From Silene conica (lineage: Eukaryota > Streptophyta > Magnoliopsida > Caryophyllales > Caryophyllaceae): a DNA stretch of 64,000 nt. The notes under the pieces are model-generated. The model worked only from the letters and a program-made list of their open reading frames with translations, made no database searches and had not been told where the DNA came from. Where the stretch lies: NCBI GenBank assembly GCA_029255685.2, contig CM055312.2, positions 68,090,792 to 68,154,791 on the forward strand, in the 5' to 3' direction. The number at the start of each line of letters is the position of its first letter. The stretch's first letter is position 1. Shown here one piece after another: positions 46,165 through 56,636 of this stretch. The position numbers and the translations under genes are program-made.

Positions 46165-47320
46165 ATGAAAATTACCAATATTCAATTGAAGAGTTCCAAT
46201 TATGAGGATTGGAGTCGTTCTATTCGAATGTCCCTTAAATCGCGTCGTAAATTTGGCTTTTGCGACGGAACTATAAAAAAACCATCGAGACTCAACATCT
46301 CGAACAATGGGAGGTTGTACATTGCACGATTGTTCAGTGGTTGCGCAACACGATATCTGATTCCGATCTCAATAGTGTCCCCTTTGTCGAGGATGCCTCT
46401 GTCCTATGGAAGGAATTGCATGAACGCTTTGTTGTGGTTGAGGAACATCGTCCATTCATGCTCTCAAAACCGATATAGGCAACTGCAAACAATAGAAAGG
46501 TAAGTCCGTTACTCAATATTATGGTAATCTCAAGTCGTTATGTGATGCTCTCATCATTCACGAGCCTCCCTTCGCCTACAAATGCGGGGGTTACTCTTGC
46601 GATATAGCAACTCAATCAATTAAACGCCTTTATAATGAGAGGCTTCATCAGTTTTTCATGGGTTTAGACCCTACTATTTATGGCACCCTACAAAATCAAC
46701 AATTTCAACTAGACCCTCTACCCACACTTAATCGCAGCTATAATTATGATGCCTATTAAAATGAGTGTCTGGTCGCTACTGTCCCACCCCCTACTGACAT
46801 GGCGGATGTTGCCGCTTTTGATGTGACTGGTGCCTCTCGCACACCTACGGATTGGAAAGTAGTCCGAGATTAAGAAAAAGCCGAGCGTCGGAAATTATTT
46901 TGCACCCACTATGACGTTAATAGTCATGAAATTGCATCTTGTTTTATTAAATTTAATAAATTTTTGGTATTGGTGGGGCAATCGTCCTTGGACTTTAGAA
47001 GAATTACTCGTCGCAAGAGTCGGGATGGTACTAGGTCTGGCGGATCTGGCAGCGGGTCAGGAGGGTCCGGTATTAGACAGGTCGGGTCTGGTACAGTTCA
47101 TGCTAATGCTATATATGCGTCTGCCGAAACTCTTGCTTCCTCTGACCAGTTGTCTGGTACGTCTCAGTCCTGGATTATAGATACTGGTGCTTTTAATCAT
47201 GTCACAGGTAATTTAGCACTGTTTTCAGATATTATGGTAATTCCTCCACGGCAGGTAGGCCTACCTAATGGACATAAAATTTTGGCTTTACAAATGAGAA
47301 CAATTCGCATAAATGACATG
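46165..47320 (+). pseudogene. Copia gag and start of protease, decayed
   Basis: The gag frame starts with LKSSNYEDWSRSIRMSLKSR and GFCDGTI, shifts frame near 46270 to QWEVVHCTIVQWL and LWKELHERFVVVEEH, and shifts again near 46490 to SVTQYYGNLKSLCDAL and FFMGLDPTIYG. Stops occur near 46758 and 46872. It ends with a Gly/Ser-rich stretch and the protease motif WIIDTGAFNHVTG near 47180, followed by FSDIMVIPPRQVGLPNG. The reading breaks off at 47320, where a gypsy LTR begins. The pattern is that of UBN2-type copia gag proteins. Confidence 0.75.
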
Positions 47321-47759
47321 TGTAAAACCCCTCGCGGCAGCGAAAAGTAGAACATACAAAATGCATGAAATTTGCGCGAAATTAAAACTTTTGACATGAT
47401 TAGAAATATCATGCGAGGTTAATTATGAACAAAAATGGGAAAGAAAAAAAACTTAGATAAGTATAAAGTAATAATTACAAGCAACAACCCAGGATAGGAT
47501 ATCTCTACAGGCACCAAAACTGTATAGTCAAAAGATAAGTCTAGTTACGCGAAAATGGTAAATTTCATGTCGGTGAAGGTACATCGCTCGCTAGCTCTCG
47601 TCTGATCCCCCTGTACAATCTGCACCAACCTACATCCATGAAACATGTACGACACAGTCAGTGGGGAGTGACTAGAGGTTCTCCCCGCCACTTATTGTCA
47701 ATAAACACGTAAACATGTAATCATATAATCAACCATACATACTCCAACATAAACCATAT
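47321..47759 (-). repeat. Gypsy LTR fragment, related to the young element
   Basis: TGTAAAACCCCTCGCG is the complement of the LTR end GCGAGGGGTTTTACA at 56457-56471. Further homology covers the GACACAGTCAGTGGGGAGTG and CTAGCTCTCGTCTGATC stretches. It is cut at 47759 by the Athila-like element; the rest of this LTR should lie beyond that element, outside the window. Confidence 0.75.
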
Positions 47760-49368
47760 TGATACCCGTCGTTGTGGGTGTCAAAGATAAACTTTATAAT
47801 CTGAATTTAAATTATAGATAGTGAAAGTCAGGGTCGAACCACAATGAGGTTTGGGAGATATCAACTGTTTTAGGTTTTAAGTCTTGAGGTAACAAATGGG
47901 GGTTTTGTGATTGTTTTGGTTTTAACTAAGTCTAATAAAGAAAATAAGAACAAAACTGAAATATAAGATGTAAATAAGATAATAAAAGAGATGCTAGGAT
48001 GTTCGGGTCACTATAGCTACGATAGCAGACAGTCTAGGTAAACATGTATTACAGTCGTGTAAGGGGTATAACAAATCATTTCGGTCTATGTTAACTAATA
48101 GCTCCTTTCGGCCTATACTATTAGTCCCTAGGTCTCACATATACTAGTTGTCAACACTATAGGTGATTCCTAATGTCTAAGTCACATACCCTTCGGTCTT
48201 AGCAACTTAGCTGCTTTAAACCGTTATCTAATGCCCTTCCTTTATCTCTCGATCCCCGGGTTGGTCATTACTAAGCATCTAACAAGTCTCCTCTCGGTCT
48301 CATTGAAAGATATTGCACTTAACTAAACAAAGCAGGTCTGATCATACACGAAGTCGGTCGACCGACCAGCTAATCCGATCGATCGACCAACCTACTCAGT
48401 CGACCAACTAGAGAAGCCAGTCGGTCGACCAAGCACTGTTACGGGTTGCCATAAACTACGTCATCTACGATATAATTCGCCAACATCCTAACATATGAAG
48501 TTTAGCTGCTCATGATACTAATAAAAACAGCAACTTTAACAACAATAACAATAGTAGAAAACATGATTGATGCGATTATCGAAATAACAATTAACAAGAA
48601 TAAAGGTTTAGGGATTCTGACTAACCGGATACTAATTCTAAGAAACTGAAATTAAACTTAAATAAAGATTAAGAAATACCGTAACAAAAAGGCAGAAGGT
48701 AAGAACGGAATTTGAACTTTATTGAAAAGTTGCGTGGAAAAAAAAGTTTGTATACTAATTCTAAACCTAAAGAATGATTAAAACTAAGTAAACAAAAGAT
48801 TAAGGTAAAAGATTATAAACTAAATTAGGGCTTGATAATCCTTCATAGGAAGGTGATTAGGCTTATATAGGAATCCCTGAAGTCTTTCTTAAACCAAATC
48901 ATGCGTTGGTGGGCTTGACCTTGTTTCTGACTTTTCCGAAATAGGGCTTGTGGTCGACCGACCGGTGGTGTTGGTCGGTCGACCGACTATCGGGTTTGCT
49001 TAAGCTTCTGACTTTGTAAATAAGAAATCTGAAAACTCGCTGGTCAGGTATATTGGTCGACCGACCAGTGTGCTCGGTCGGTCGACTGATGCACCTGTTG
49101 TGTCAGCTTCCAATTCTTCTAAAATCAGTCTTTCGGGTCTTGGAAAGCGCAATAGACTTCGTTCCTTCTTCGTTCCTTTATGCCTTAGCCATGCAAATTA
49201 CTTGAGGACGGGTTTGACTCGAAATCGGCTTATTTCCGCATAAATCTGCAAAATTGCACAAAATACGAAAGTAGACGAAATAGGAGAAATAATAACCAAA
49301 AACTCATAAATGAGCTCTGAAATGCGTGTAAAAATATATGTAAAACATCATAAAATAGACACGTATCA
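47760..49368 (-). repeat. 3' LTR of the Athila-like element
   Basis: 1609 bp, TGATACCC to GTATCA. It contains three clusters of GGTCGACCGACC and its complement (about 48354-48432, 48952-48990, 49050-49091). No gene is present. Confidence 0.85.
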
Positions 49369-50330
49369 AATTTACCAAACCAAACTCTTGCTTGTCCTCA
49401 AGCAAGAACTAGACTCGATCTTAAACTAACGGAACGATTTCAATCACAGAGCGAATTACAAAAGTAAAGCCTAAACCAAATTAATGCCAAGTCAACAAGC
49501 AACTAGTGAACGAATCATGCAAGAAAATAAAAGAAACAAAGCAAAACAGAAATGCAATAAATGTGAAACAGAAATGTAATAAAACATGAATGCGACGCAA
49601 AACCCTTCCTCAAACCAAATCGCACAATGTCCCCATTGTGCAATAGCATAAGCAAAGAAACATGGAATATGAGAATTTGCGTTAAAAACTAAGGAAAGGA
49701 ACATGGAAGGAACTCACAGAATATATGCGCGAACGGAAACCTCCCCAAACCAGCGTGAGCTAGGAGGTTTTGGTAGCCAGCAATGCTACCTTATAGACCT
49801 GAAAAAGACAGAAGACACAACCTTTTTCGGAGATTAAATGTGTTTGGGTGGTAAATGAGAATTACAAGAATGAAAAATAGAAGAGAAATGAGAGCATAAA
49901 AAGAAGGAATAGAGAGAAAGACTCCCTAGGCTTGTTTGCATGCTCCACGAGGCAACTGAGTTAGGCAGTAGCAGCAGTGGCGGTCGACCGACCACGGGGT
50001 CTAGTCGACCGACCATTACTCGATGAACAAGAGCTTCTGGTCTGCAGTCTCTGGTCGACCGACCGGTGTGTCTGGTCGGTCGACCATTGTTCCTGTAATC
50101 AGTGCTCATTTTTCTTCTTGTAATTAACTCAATGGATTGAGTTAATTCTTACACCAAACCTGTAAAACGCATTTTACGCGCCCAAAACTTGTGCAATACC
50201 CAAGAGTACCAAATCTATACTCTTAAAAACAAACAACGGAAGTAAAAGTGTCTAAGTCTAAAAAGCAAAAACGAGAAATAGTCTCAATAAAACAGTAAAA
50301 ATAGTCTTGAAAATTCATCAACAAAAACTC
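49369..50330 (-). other. 3' internal region of Athila-like element, polymerase missing
   Basis: About 960 bp lies between the protease frame and the 3' LTR, where RT and integrase would follow in a complete element. I see none. Two more GGTCGACCGACC clusters occur at about 49980-50022 and 50051-50092. The end next to the LTR is GAGGACAAGCAAGAGTTTGG, the likely polypurine area. Confidence 0.65.
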
Positions 50331-51100
50331 TCATCCGCGGAAAATGCGGAAAATCTCGGACCATGGCTTTTGGCTATATGAGGTAGCCTCCACTGTGCTT
50401 GTCTTCATTGCTAAGCACGTCCCCACCTTTCCATGTAGCATACGTGGTGGCTCATCCACTCTAGCATTCTCCTTCTTCCTTTCATCATCTTTGTCCACTT
50501 CATCCGGCTCCTCATCCGACCCGTAACTTAGCAATCCAAGACCTCCTCTTTGAACAATTGGCTCCACTCGTGGTTTCTCCTTCCCTAAACCAGTTCCTGC
50601 AATGGGTAAAACAACAAGCTCCTCCAATTTGCTCCCAATATGGGGCGGAGACGTTACGGCAGGAATAGGTTTAGGCTCTAAAGCAGGAGAATCAGTAATG
50701 ATCACATACTTCTTTTCAGAAGACACAGTGTTGCATGTGATGGGAGTCATGACATCTTTCTTTCTATAAGATTGCCCAAAAATGATTGAGTGCTTTCCTA
50801 CCTTAAAGGTCAAGGTCCCACTCCCCACGTCTATGATTGCACCAGCAGTGTGCAAAAAGGGTCTTCCTAAAATGGTGGGTATGTGGGCATCGTCGGGAAT
50901 GTCCAACACTACAAAGTCCACTGGCAAGAAAAACCTATCAATACGCACGGGAATGTTATCGAGTATGCCTATAGGTTCAACTAAGGTACGGTCAGCCATC
51001 TGGACCGTCATACTAGTCACGGCAAGTTGGGTCATTCCTAGCTTTTTGGCAAGACTCAAAGGCATGACACTAATGCTAGCCCCTAGGTCACTTAGTGTCT
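50331..51100 (-). pseudogene. Athila-type aspartic protease and stop
   Basis: The active-site region SDLGASISVMPLSLAKKLG lies near 51065, followed by MADRTLVEPIGILDNIPV, FFLPVDFVVLDIPDD and IPTILGRPFLHTAGAIIDV, all hallmarks of Athila/retroviral-type protease. After the domain comes an acidic tail (DEEPDEVDKDDERKKE), then a stop at 50331. The segment joins upstream to IKFMRQLLTRKRSL and ALTEESSSFL of the gag-protease linker (51104-51382), with a frame change near 51104. Confidence 0.8.
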
Positions 51101-51103
51101 TCT

Positions 51104-52943
51104 TTATAGGAAAGTACCAATGTTACAGGGGACCGAAAAACTGACTGGGTCCTCTAACTTATGAGGGGCTATGACATGGGTAAGGAAACTAGATGACTCT
51201 TCTGTCAAAGCTACTGACTCAACCTTGTCTAATGACCTCTTCCTAGTCAACAGTTGTCTCATAAACTTAATGTACGTGGGAACTTGTTGAACTAGTTCTA
51301 AGAAAGGTACTTGCATATTTAGACTTCTAATAACATCCTTAAATTTATCAAAGGATACCTGTTTTTTGTGGGCACGAGTCACTCCGGATATGGAGGTGGA
51401 GTTGAGCTCTCCGCGTTTGCAGCTCTCCTTAGAAATCTTGGGGCATTCTCGCTTTGGAACAAGAATTCCCTTAGATTTTCAGGCATTTCTGGACGGAAAG
51501 AGTCTGCCTCATCAGGTGTTGTGGTCGGTCGATCACTATCCTTGGTCGATCGACCACTCTCAGCTTCTTCTGAATTTCCAGTAGGTACTGGAACAGCCAT
51601 TGGAACCTAGACATTGGTCGACCGACTGATGTCAGTGGTAGGTCGACCAGAAGCGCTGCTATCCGCTGCTTTCTTTTTCTGATTTTCTTTCTTTCCAACC
51701 TTGGGACTGTCCAGTTTTTCCCCACTCCTCAACGTGATGATATTGAGGGTTTCTTTCTTTTGGTCAGGTTAAGACGGGAGTTGATCCGGTGTCCTCGTGG
51801 CACTCTTGCTCGCGAGTTGAGCAATTTGGGTCTCTAACATCTTCATACCCGCTTGCCGAGCCTAGGACTATTTCTGAAGCATCCCCATCAAACTTTCTAT
51901 CATGGCTTCGGTACTTTGGGGCTGATTTGGTTGTTGTTGTGGGATGAAAGGCTGTTTTTGGAATTGTTGTTTGTGGGGAGGGATGTAGCTTTGAGATTGG
52001 TGTGGTGGTTGGGTCGGGTTTTGGACATTTTGGCTTGTCCACCTTTAGTTGGGATGGACATTGTTTGGGTCATAGAAGTTGTTTTACCTAAAATGTTGAA
52101 ACGACGCGCAAGTCTCATTTGGTGTAGTACAAAATTTAAAGACATGCCCGTCACCCCCGGCCCACACCTTTCACAAGCGAATGGTCCATCAGAAACAGCG
52201 TTGACTTGGTACATTGCTCCTTTTCCGGCCCCTCCCAACTCATACTTGTCTAAACGGGCCGTGAGGGCCTCTAACGCAGCTACAGAAGGAGACTCAGATT
52301 TCCTTTGATTTCCTCTGGAGGTCCCATGTTCAGCTCTATGGACCGCCATATCCTCAATAATCTTGAGACCCTTGGTCTCTCCACTATTCTCTTGAAACCT
52401 CCCACTAGCCGTAGCATCAAGGATCGCCCTTTATTTGTCATCATACAACCCATTGTAGAATTAGTTGCATAAAAACCATTGTTCGAGTCCATGATGTGGT
52501 ATGGATCAAACTAGCCTCTTGAAGCGTGTCCACGCCTCACTAAAGTCCTCCGCAGGGCCTTGTTTAAAGCTGGTGATTTGGGCCCTCAAAGCATTGGTTT
52601 TCGCAGAAGAATAATACTTTCGGTAGAAAGCCAATGGCAATGAGTTCCAGTCTGTGATTCCCGCAGCAGCACGATCTAGATCACGATACCATTCCCTTGC
52701 AGAGTTTCGAAGAGAGAAGATAAACATAGTCTCCTTTATCTAATCCTGAGTCACACCATCTGGAGGAGGGATGGAACATATATAATTCGTGAAGATTTCT
52801 ATATGTTTTGCCGCATCCTCATTTGCAGCTCCCCCGAATTGGTTTCTTTCTACCATGTTAATGTACGAAGGTTTTGCTTCAAAGCTTTTCCCTGTTCCCG
52901 AATGCAAGGTAAACCCTTTGTAAAGGTCATTGGCCTTTGGCAT
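51104..52943 (-). pseudogene. Athila-type gag, several stops
   Basis: Starts near 52943 (MPKANDLYKGFTLHSGTG). Core gag: EDAAKHIEIFTNYICSIPPP, FIFSLRNSAREWYRDLD, YYSSAKTNALRAQITSF, DFSEAWTRFKRLV, PHHG and FYNGL. These match the Retrotrans_gag pattern of Athila. Later parts include ETQIAQLASKSATRTPDQLPS and NIITLRSG, the C-terminal gag signature. Stops near 52738, 52503, 52464 and 52434 each fit a single C-to-T change in CAG, CGA or CAA, and a further frame change is near 51990. The frame otherwise continues across these stops. Confidence 0.8.
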
Positions 52944-53306
52944 GGAGTGATTGGTAATACTAGCTTCTTCCGCTATCTCTTCTTCAGGTTTGGATGTTTC
53001 GGTATTTGTGAATGTGGTGGGTGTTGGTGGTTGAGTAGGTGTTGGTGGTTGGTTTTCGAAAAGATTCTTTTTGGAACAAGGAAGAAGGTGAACCTCCTTC
53101 TTTGTCCTGCTGAAATATTCTCCTCTTTGTCCTTAGAGTTCTCTCTAGCTTAAGGTCAAGGGGAAGCAATTCTTCTTGTACCTACCTATGCATAAGAAGA
53201 AAACTACAAGAAAAAGTGAGAACGGTTTAAGGAACTTCTCCTTGTACCCTAAACCCTAAACACAAAAATAAGACAAAAACGAAAAACAGTTAACACTAGC
53301 GCTACC

Positions 53307-53327
53307 TCACCGACAACGGCGCCAAAA
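53307..53327 (-). other. Primer-binding site, tRNA-Asp type
   Basis: The minus strand reads TTTTGGCGCCGTTGTCGGTGA next to the 5' LTR. The core TGGCGCCGTTG is the primer site I know from Athila elements. Confidence 0.8.
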
Positions 53328-53329
53328 TT

Positions 53330-53547
53330 TGATATCTGTCGTTGTGGTTGTCAAAGATAAAATTTATAATCCAAACTTAAACAATAGATAGTAAAAGTCC
53401 GGGTCGAACCACAAGGAGGTTTGGGAGATATCAACTGTTTTAGGTTTTAAGTCTTGAGGTATCAAAGGGTTTTTTTTTTATTGTTTTGGTTTTAACTAAG
53501 TCTAATAAAGAAAATAAGAACAAAACTGAAATATAAGATGTAAATAA
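53330..53547 (-). repeat. 5' LTR fragment of Athila-like element
   Basis: 218 bp corresponding to 47760-47977, starting TGATATCTGTCG. It is interrupted at 53547 by the young gypsy LTR. The last bases AATAA are the presumed target duplication; the second copy lies outside the window. Confidence 0.85.
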
Positions 53548-55040
53548 TGTAACATCCCGTATTTTCGTAAAATCTAATTTAAGCATTTTAATTATTTTAA
53601 GTAATAAAATAATAATTTAGTAATTTATTTTGAAAGACTTTAATTTGATAAATAAGATCCGTCTTAAGAACCTCCAGTCCTTAAGACGAATACAACTTGG
53701 CATTGTTTAAAAACCCGACTCAAATAACCGTTTCTAAAATCTGTAACCGTTTAAGCAAGACGGAAAGGACACTTCATTGTACCCTACTTATAAGGTATGT
53801 TGACATAATCATCTTCAACATTTCATTTTACTGCAAAACAAACTCATCCATAAACCTCCATAAAACCTTCCTTTCTTTTGTGAAATTCTTCATCATCCAT
53901 CCTTCAAATCACAAAAGTAAGTACATTTTCGGAATCCTCGCGCAATTTCCAACTCATCCGTCACTTCGGTTTTTCAATTTCTTCACCTCGAAAATCCGGC
54001 CTGTTTTGCATAATTCCGTTTTTACGCTCCTAAACTGGTTTTTCCGTGTTGTAGGTGAAGGACTTGACAACCCGGACGTTGATAGCTTCATACTCGAGGA
54101 AGATCTTTAGCCGGATAAGCTTAAGAGGTGACGATAATGAGAAACTCGGCCTTTATGTGTATATTAGCATAATTGTTGTGATTTTTGTGTGGTTTCTGTT
54201 TTGGTTGTTATATTTTGATTCAAGGACTTAGTAACATGTTTAGGATGATGTTAGGATGATGAATCCATGCTTGAATCGGTTGTTATGTGTTCTTAAGCTT
54301 ATTTTCAGTTTTTCTCATTTTGCGACGGATATAAGATATATTCATTTGAGGATTGTTATGGGACTTACATGCTGGTAGATTAGTAGTAATTGATGTTTGA
54401 TATTGTTGTGTAAACATCACATGAATCATTGTGTAAGTTTTTGTGTCGATTGATTGAATTTTGAAGAAGGGTGAAATCCCGATTTTGCGTTACAGGCTCT
54501 CTGAGCCGGTCGACCGACCGGCCGCCGGTCGACCGGCTGGGGGAGCGTTTGTGTGTTTTTCATATTTTTGAGATTTTGGCCTGGGACTGCCAGCCGGCCG
54601 ACCGCCTGCCTGCCGACCGGCTGGTAGTCATCTTTCCTTGTATTGTGTGTTTTTGCGATAAACATAGCATAGGAGGGAGCCCAGCTGGCAGACCGGCCGC
54701 CTGCCAGCCGGCTGGGAGTGCATATGGGGATGGATACGAATTTTAGTAAAGGTTAGGGAATGGGGTTCCCAACCGGCCGACCGGCTGGGAGTCCTTCTTG
54801 GTGTTCTCGGTTTTTTTTGAAAAGAGGTGGAGGCTGAGGGATCACCAGCCGGCCGACCGGCTGCCTGCCGACCGGCTGGGGACCCCTGTAAGCCATTTTG
54901 AGTTTTTGGAAATTAAATCGTAACTTTCAAACGGTTGATCGGTTTTGATTGAAACTCGTTTTGTATGCCTTTGACATGTATTTGAGGTCCCCGGTGTACG
55001 GGCAACATCATATTGGGTTCGGGGACGGAGTAAGGATAGA

Positions 55041-55080
55041 GACCCCCCGGTCGGGTAACCGAAAGGGAAACCGGCTCTCC
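55041..55080 (+). repeat. 40-bp repeat with GTAA-loop hairpin, left copy
   Basis: GACCCCCCGGTCGGGTAACC and onward to CCGGCTCTCC. Inside, TCGG-GTAA-CCGA can form a tetraloop hairpin. The right copy at 55894-55933 has ACTGG-GTAA-CCAGT instead, so both stem arms changed together. Confidence 0.75.
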
Positions 55081-55178
55081 CTCAACTTGGTTCTCGGGGT
55101 CAATTAAGTGTTGATTAGAGGATAAGAAAAGTAGAACTAGTGTTTAGTTCATAGACTTTGGTTGATATTGCACTGATG

Positions 55179-55800
55179 CGTATTAAGTTATGCCTTAAGC
55201 TGGCCTCTGAACTTAATACGTGAGTTGTTTGTCATATATGGGGATATGCCTTAAGTTGGCCTCTGAGCCCTATATGTGTATGTTTGTCGTGTCTGGGACA
55301 TGCCTTAAGTTGGCCTCTGAGTCCAGACATGTGTGATAGTGATCGCGTCAGAACATGCCTTAAGTTGGCCTCTGAGTCTGACGAGTAGAGCAGCTGCACA
55401 ACGGGGTAGCTAAGGCACTGACACCTTGCCCGGAGTGCAGATGTTTGGTGCTAGAACATGCCTTAAGCTGGCCTCTGAGTTTAGTACCTTGTGATGTGGT
55501 GAAGGGACATGCCTTAAGCTGGCCTCTGAGTCCTTTACTTTTGGATGCTAGTCTATACCTTAAGTTGGCCGCTGAGTCTAGTGTCTTGCTGATTGGCAGG
55601 TCCATGCCTTAAGTTGGCCTCTGAGTCCTTGCTTGCTGAATGATTTGGTTTTTAGGTTATGTCTTAAGTTGACCGCTGAACCTTTACACTTGCTGAACGA
55701 TTTGGTATTAGGTTATGTCTTAAGTTGACCGCTGAACCTTTTACTTGCTGATTCTATCTGTTTGCCTTGAGTTGGTACGTGTCAGATATAGACATGGTTA
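55179..55800 (+). repeat. Tandem hairpin array with conserved CCTTAAG loop
   Basis: About eleven units share the loop TGCCTTAAGTTGGCCTCTG (a few with CTGG or GACCGC). Flanking arms vary but pair. Examples: CGTATTAAGTT/AACTTAATACG (55179-55220, perfect 11 bp); TGTCTGGGAC/GTCCAGACA (55290-55329); CGTCAGAAC/GTCTGACG (55346-55383); GGTGCTAGAAC/GTTTAGTACC (55447-55488); GTGAAGGGAC/GTCCTTTAC (55499-55538); GTATTAGGTT/AACCTTTTAC near 55730. Several share one bulged base near the loop. The 3' LTR has the same array from 62734. Confidence 0.85.
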
Positions 55801-55893
55801 ATGATGAGTAAATGTATATCTGTTAAGTTGTGGTTTAATCATCCAAGGCATTGGATGACTCTTAGTTCGGTTTCATAAATAATTGGATTGAAA

Positions 55894-55933
55894 GACCCCC
55901 CGACTGGGTAACCAGTAGGGAAACCGGCTCTCC
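55894..55933 (+). repeat. 40-bp repeat with GTAA-loop hairpin, right copy
   Basis: This is the partner of 55041-55080, with stem ACTGG/CCAGT around GTAA. Together the two copies bracket the hairpin array. Confidence 0.75.
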
Positions 55934-56473
55934 TTCCTATTTGTTTATGAAGTTGGTTGAGAGCCGTGCACTGTAATCGCTTGATAGTAAGAGATAAGAT
56001 GATGAGATGTTTATGCTTCACATGTTGATATATGTTGGAGTGTTCTGTATTGTTTATATGTTACGTGTTGTCACAAAAGGTGGCTAGGAGAACTCTAGTC
56101 ACTCCCCACTGATTGTGGCGTACATGTTTTCATGTATGTAGGTACATGCAGGGTTGGAGATCGGGGTTACAGGAGAGCTAGCGAGTGATGATCCATTCAT
56201 CAGTTGACTTACCCGTTTACACTTAGCTAGACTCTTAGACTTTTGTTGTTTACGTTTTGGTGCCTGTAGAGATGTTCCATCCCAGGCTGTGTATATATTT
56301 CATTTCCGTACTTAGAACTGCTACTTATCTATTGTTGTTTATATCAGTTATGTATCTAGTTTCAGTTTAAAGCTTCTCGCATGTTAGTTTAGTTTGCTAA
56401 AAAGTTTTAATTCCGCTGCATTTTTAGTACTTTTACGTGTTTATATTTCCGCTTTCGCGAGGGGTTTTACAGT

Positions 56474-56485
56474 TGGTATCAGAGC
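56474..56485 (+). other. Primer-binding site of the young gypsy element
   Basis: TGGTATCAGAGC lies two bases after the LTR end, complementary to initiator Met tRNA. Confidence 0.9.
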
Positions 56486-56636
56486 ATTATTGCTCCCGAC
56501 GCACTCATGTGACCCCAACCTTAACTTGACCAAATCAACAAATAATGAATGAGAGATGGGTAGACCTAAGGACTTATTTTGTAGTCTATTTGTGATTGCT
56601 AATTGCTAAGCTAACCCTTGTTTTCTCTTTTGAAGG

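Larger units (their letters stand above)
47760..53547 (-). mobile_element. Athila-like element with gag and protease only
   Basis: On the minus strand: 5' LTR (fragment 53330-53547, cut by the young gypsy element), a tRNA-Asp-type primer site, gag, protease, and 3' LTR (47760-49368). LTR ends are TGATAC and GTATCA. The 3.96-kb internal region has no RT, RNase H or integrase. Athila elements use the GGCGCCGTTG primer site and this gag-protease arrangement, so this is a non-autonomous derivative with a retained gag. It inserted into the gypsy LTR fragment. Confidence 0.85.
53548..56471 (+). repeat. 5' LTR of the young gypsy element
   Basis: 2924 bp, TGTAACATCCCG to GGGGTTTTACA. It contains GC-rich CCGGTCGACCGACC clusters at 54497-54880, two 40-bp GACCCCCC repeats at 55041-55080 and 55894-55933, and between them the CCTTAAG hairpin array. 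A 137-codon frame without ATG occurs in both LTRs and is not called as a gene. Confidence 0.93.

Noticed and set aside
51853-52308. 151-codon plus-strand frame in the Athila-like element
   Set aside because: It overlaps the Athila gag on the minus strand, which has family motifs such as ITLRSG.
53697-54110. 137-codon frame in the young gypsy LTR, also at 61290-61703
   Set aside because: It starts at TTG rather than ATG and is present twice only because of LTR duplication. I see no known domain.
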